Position numbers and translations under genes: made by a program. The notes under the pieces are model-generated. The model was not told the origin of the DNA, ran no database searches, and saw nothing but the letters and a program-made list of their open reading frames with translations. From Isoetes taiwanensis (lineage: Eukaryota; Streptophyta; Lycopodiopsida; Isoetales; Isoetaceae), in contig JAJEKV010000022.1 in assembly GCA_021234155.1 (NCBI GenBank), forward strand, positions 9,924,934 to 9,988,933: a stretch of DNA of 64,000 bases, read 5' to 3'. This document shows, one piece after another, positions 59,955-64,000 of this stretch (its first letter is position 1; every line of letters starts with the position of its first letter).

Positions 59955-61215
59955 TATATATTTATTTATTACATATAGATTTCCTTGACATTTTCAAAAA
60001 ATAGTTATGTCTGCCGAAGAACAAAGATTTTATACACTAAGATTTTCAATTGTTAGAGATGGTATTGGTATGGGTCCAACATATGTTACTGATGCTGGAT
60101 CCCCAGAATACGATCGAGGGTTTAGTTGTTTTTGGCACAAGGACCTTGGGGAGTTGTTGCCACGTGGTGGGGAGGCAATCTAATATTAGCCATGAGCAGT
60201 TTGTGGATTTCGTCATGCGGTTCTAATGGTAGTAGGAATTCTTCAAGGAATGCCTCACTGTGAAAAGTTATTATTCAGGTGGTCGACAGAGAATAGTTTT
60301 GCTCTTCAATTAATTCTTTGCTATCTTCTTGCTTGCTCTTGATCTTATTTGTCAGGCATTAAGTATGCATTCGGAGAAAGGCTATATACTCAAGGTATGG
60401 TGCTTAAATTTAGAGAGAAAAGTTGGAATTGGTTCTTTGGGGTCTGGTTTTGAAGAAGACTAGGGTGTTATAGATGTGTGTGGCACAATGGGATTATTAG
60501 GGAATATGCTATTGTATCTCTTCATTACAGGTGGGTTGAGGTTGATTGCAATTCAAGGGATGATTCTCCTTTGTGTACTAGCTTTATGGCAATTTTAGCG
60601 GGCTACTGCCTCTGTGTATATAGGAGCCGCCCCTTCATTGAGATGCTGGGTATGCCCGAAAGAGTATGAACACCATGTCGAGGTTCAACTCCCTGGGTTC
60701 TAGAGTTTTCAATTCTTTATTTGAGTTTACTATTCGTACTATTGCATTAGAGTTTGAGTGCCATTGGAATTCATTTGCTACCATTACATTGGTTTTTTTC
60801 TAGAGTCAATTTTGTGGGTCAGGTCAAAAGAAGGTTATCTTTTGCAGGGAATGGCCCAAAATGTTTCTTGTGGGATATTCTCCATAAAATTTTGCAATCC
60901 AATGGTCATAACCAATTTTGAAACACTCCAAACGATAATAGACCCCAAACAATGGGGTATCCTCCACGATCACATGGGCTAGGAACATGAGCAATAACAG
61001 GTTAACTGAATATTAATTACCAAATGTTCCACAAGGCATTAAATAGGGAAAATAAAAGGAGATATATGTAGAAAGAGTGCCAATATGACAGGAGGGGAGC
61101 AAAAGTGGATTGATGTGAATAGAAGATGGAGAGCTTTCTATGTGGTCTTAAGGAGAGCTTTCCCTTGTAGCCTTGGTTGGGAGAACTTTGATTTGATGTT
61201 TTTACTAATATCTTT

Positions 61216-61216
<1 letters not shown>
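59955..61216 (+). repeat. Dispersed repeat copy B, main part
   Basis: Counterpart of copy A (31976-32420, 33453-33975 and 40731-41030), here uninterrupted up to the SINE. Frames at 60478-60669 and 60758-60982 do not correspond to conserved frames in copy A. The nature of the repeat is unknown. Its length without insertions is about 1.35 kb. Confidence 0.85.
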
Positions 61217-61304
<88 letters not shown>

Positions 61305-61314
61305 GATAGATAGT
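61217..61314. repeat. (GATA)n microsatellite, SINE tail
   Basis: More than twenty nearly perfect AGAT units with one interruption near the right end. Frames read Tyr-Leu-Ser-Ile repeats and are not genes. Confidence 0.95.
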
Positions 61315-61421
61315 ATTTTTACGCCATGCCACATTGGCAACAATTCATGAGGACACATGACGAAACTCTCGTGAGACTTGAACACACACAATTTTAATTG
61401 CTAATCCAATGGACTACCCAC
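61217..61421 (-). mobile_element. tRNA-derived SINE with (GATA)n tail
   Basis: On the minus strand the element begins near 61421 with GTGGGTAGTCCATTGGATTA, where TAGTCCATTGG resembles a tRNA A box. It continues to TGTTCAAGTCTCACG, a good B box (GTTCAAGTC), about 30 bases later. A non-tRNA body containing TGCCAATGTGGCATGGCGT follows, then a tail of TATC units (61217-61314). Copy A has the same surroundings without the insert (about 41029-41075), which confirms mobility. About 205 bp in length, typical of a SINE. The A box is degenerate, so transcription by RNA polymerase III may no longer be efficient. Confidence 0.8.
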
Positions 61422-61500
61422 TAAATAGAGAAGAAATTAATAAATGACACCAGTATTAGCCCAAATTGATCTTGAGTAAGAATTGGCCTACGCTTCCTCG
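61422..61500 (+). repeat. Dispersed repeat copy B, end
   Basis: Resumes the match with copy A at CAGTATTAGCCCAAA and TTGGCCTA, then the similarity fades. Confidence 0.7.
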
Positions 61501-64000
61501 TCGCGGGCTATGGTACGACAAATGGCATAGATTATCGATCGCCAAGAACTCGTAAGTGTGTTGGGGTGGAGAAGGGCTACATTAATGCCTACAATCTTAA
61601 ATGTGCAGGATACTTTAGAGAGTGTGGCATTGTTAAATGGAAACCTAATCTACCTAACAAGTATTAAATGGTATATGGATGGTCCTATGCCTAATATATA
61701 TGGTGACATAGGATCTAGGTCATATATATCTATTCTAATGCGGTGTACAGACATCTATGTCAGTAGAATATTTCTTTATTCATATAAGAATGGTGATTGT
61801 ACATCCCGCGGAAGCTACAAGTAGATGATCGCGGGTGATTGTTCCGGTGATTCAATAATCTACCTCGCTTTGGAAGAATTCATCTAGTTTGAACTTCAAC
61901 TACTTGAAAAATGTCGCCTCTAATTGCACTCAACAGAACCAAATAATGAATGAGCCATATGAATGAATAAGCCTTTATGGCCCTCCCTTTATTTCCAAAT
62001 CAAAATTACAAAACTTCTTCATGACACTCCAATAAACCATCATTTTCAATAGTCCCTCATGCACACTCTACTTTGGAAAGCATACAAAATCGGGAAGTCC
62101 AACAAGAAGACTTCCCTATAAACTAAACAAACTTTGTGGAAATTCATATGCCTCATCACAGGGTGTTATTGAAAATTGGGAGTCAATTTTAAAGTCAAAT
62201 ACGAGGTGCTTAAGGGTGCTGTAGGTGAGGGCTTTTTCACTAATAACAATAATTGATGGGTTCAAGAACTGCGGAAGAACGCCAAAGGTTCGGGCTCTCC
62301 GAACCAATTGGGAAATTTGTCGGCTATAACATCCTACCGAGGGTTGATTCTCCCGCCCACTTCATACAAAGCGTACTCCAAGAAAATTTTGAAAATTAGA
62401 TGGAGAATAGTCAATTTAGGGCAAAAACATTTTGATGAATTTCACTGATTTGGCTGAGATACGTTTAATTTGCAAAGATAGTTTGATGCACAGATCCGTA
62501 AAACCTCGCCGCTTCCTTGGTGTATTGATCCGATGAATTCTCCTAAACTTTGTCAGGATAAGATGAGGTATCAAATCCATTGTGGATATTCATGAAATTG
62601 TGGATCCATATGTAAGTTCCCACTGCGAATCGGTACCCTTCTATCTCCAAGATATTTAGTCCATGAAGTCTCTACAACATGCTTTGATGATTGCAAAAGT
62701 GTGCAATTGTGCATCCCCAAATACCGCGATATAGAAGAATTCCTATCAGCTTAGAAGGAGATTACAGCATGAAGAGTGACTCCAGAGAGTATGAGAAATT
62801 GGCCCTAAGCAAATAAGGGCAAAGAAAACTCACCACCGCATTTAAATAAAAATTGGCCAAGCAAATTGTGCATTTTCATCACAGGTACTTTAATTTGAAT
62901 TTTGAGGATGGGAAAAGAGATTTTGCAAGAGCAACAGAACAACTTCCCTAATATGGTAGTCATAGGAAACAAAGACCAAATGTTTACAAGCATGTTGTTA
63001 ACACGTGAAGGAGACCTCATTGGGCCAAGAAACGCTTGTAGGACTCCTGTGATATCAATCAAGGTGGTCCTCCATCTTGATGATGGCCGTCACCTAATGT
63101 AGCAAGCTGTCACTGCTGCAAGGTTCTCCTAACGAAAAGAAGGGTCAGATGTGATGCTGTGGACAAGAGGAGATTGGTCGAGATTGGAGGACCCCGGTCC
63201 ATGTTCAATAAGAAGTCTAGATCGATAAAGTTCGATGAAGTTCGAGAAAAGGTATATAACTTTTGATCTCTCGAAACCCGGTAGCCCTCCTAATAAAAGG
63301 TAAGTCATAAATTAAGGAGGTATTTTGAATGGGAAGAAAGTATCAAAGCCTTATAACTTCTGCACGCAATTCACTTCTCGGAAGAATCACATGTACTTGA
63401 TGCTTTCTTTGTTATGAAATTTGGATTTCATTCATCATAGATTGCTTTTAAATGTAGGTAATGTTCCCGCTGGCTTGGCAAAGAATCGTGCAAAGGGAAG
63501 CAATATACAAGATACCGCTGGAGGAGCCTCATATCTCCTCAAGCCAAAGTAGGAGTCAGGGATTGTGACAATTCCAAACCGTCGCAGCAGAGGCTACGTG
63601 TCTTCTCGGGCTTCTATTTCATTCAACAAAATGGGATTGAGTCTCAGTCGACAATTCCCTTATGTGGAATCTAAGAGCCAGCAGTAAAGCAAATGCAAGT
63701 TTTACTTAATCCAACAAGCCTTGCCGATTCTTTTCGCCTTTATCTAATTCTCTTTGTTTCTCGCTTGCGTACTAATGAAAAGGACGTAATTTCTTATAGG
63801 CTATACTTGGGTGGAGAAAAAATGAGCAAGCCTTAAGTCTCAGAAGAATTCTATCAACCCGCTAATAGATTCTGCCCAAGGTTCCACCCATGTTTTCCAA
63901 TCTTTTAAGGCCGATTCAAGTATTTTAGAAGCAAGCTATCTTAGCTTAATGTACCTGTAATAAGCATGATTTTGTTGCCTCAAGCAAAAGTTATTGCCCT
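61501..64000. other. Spacer to right edge, nothing recognised
   Basis: Frames of 60-88 codons occur on both strands (61558-61824, 62116-62307, 62805-63102), with overlapping plus/minus frames at the last. None shows a motif I recognise, and no RNA gene or repeat boundary was found. Confidence 0.4.

Noticed and set aside
61017-61391. 124-codon minus-strand frame with YLSI repeats
   Set aside because: Passes through the (GATA)n SINE tail; not conserved in copy A.
61217-61421. Possible genuine tRNA gene at the SINE head
   Set aside because: The cloverleaf cannot be completed, the A box is degenerate, and the segment is absent from the matching site in copy A.
1-64000. CRISPR array, operons or prokaryotic regulatory features
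   Set aside because: The window is eukaryotic; the periodic repeats have variable spacing and no CRISPR-like unit/spacer structure.

Overview
The window looks like repeat-dominated nuclear DNA from a land plant with a large genome. The evidence is a decayed Ty3/gypsy polyprotein of plant type, a perfect plant tRNA-iMet primer-binding site, 5'-truncated non-LTR retroposons, a tRNA-derived SINE, and long AT-rich spacers. I found no intact cellular protein-coding gene, tRNA or rRNA. Almost every open frame is short and matches no family I recognise. Frames over microsatellites or T-rich DNA are composition artefacts. The species cannot be read from the sequence; a non-angiosperm vascular plant is only a weak guess.

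Layout, left to right. 1-12954: AT-rich spacer with a degenerate ~31-bp minisatellite at the left edge, two short tandem duplications, and a dispersed repeat (copy X, 7739-10740) split by a minus-strand LINE (8636-10256). 12955-24792: a GC-rich retroposon with an A15 tail and a 9-bp target duplication, split by an 11-kb decayed Ty3/gypsy element. The gypsy element has two ~611-bp LTRs, recognisable reverse transcriptase, RNase H and integrase remnants, and a ~4-kb 3' region of unknown content. 24793-31800: AT-rich spacer with a 351-bp foldback structure. 31800-41160: dispersed repeat copy A. It is interrupted first by a nested LINE/SINE/microsatellite block (32421-33452) and then by a ~6.7-kb T-rich insertion (about 33976-40730) carrying two LTR-end/PBS-like junctions but no recognisable protein domain.

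41900-47110 holds three copies of another repeat (R1-R3), punctured by pieces of one LINE-like family with a GAATA/TATTC tail. Two long copies of that family share a minus-strand reading frame that I cannot assign. 47600-49325 is copy Y of the first dispersed repeat, inverted relative to X. It serves as the empty site for the LINE in X. 49326-59954 is mostly unassigned, with a 179-bp MITE-like inverted repeat at 54035, an imperfect inverted-repeat element near 51 kb, and several short tandem duplications. 59955-61500 is repeat copy B, carrying a tRNA-derived SINE with a (GATA)n tail whose empty site is visible in copy A. The remainder to 64000 is unassigned.

No genes work together here in a pathway. 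The window is informative as a layered insertion record, because paired copies of the same repeat expose filled and empty insertion sites. All similarities were found by eye, without computed alignments, so boundaries of old repeats may be off by tens of bases.
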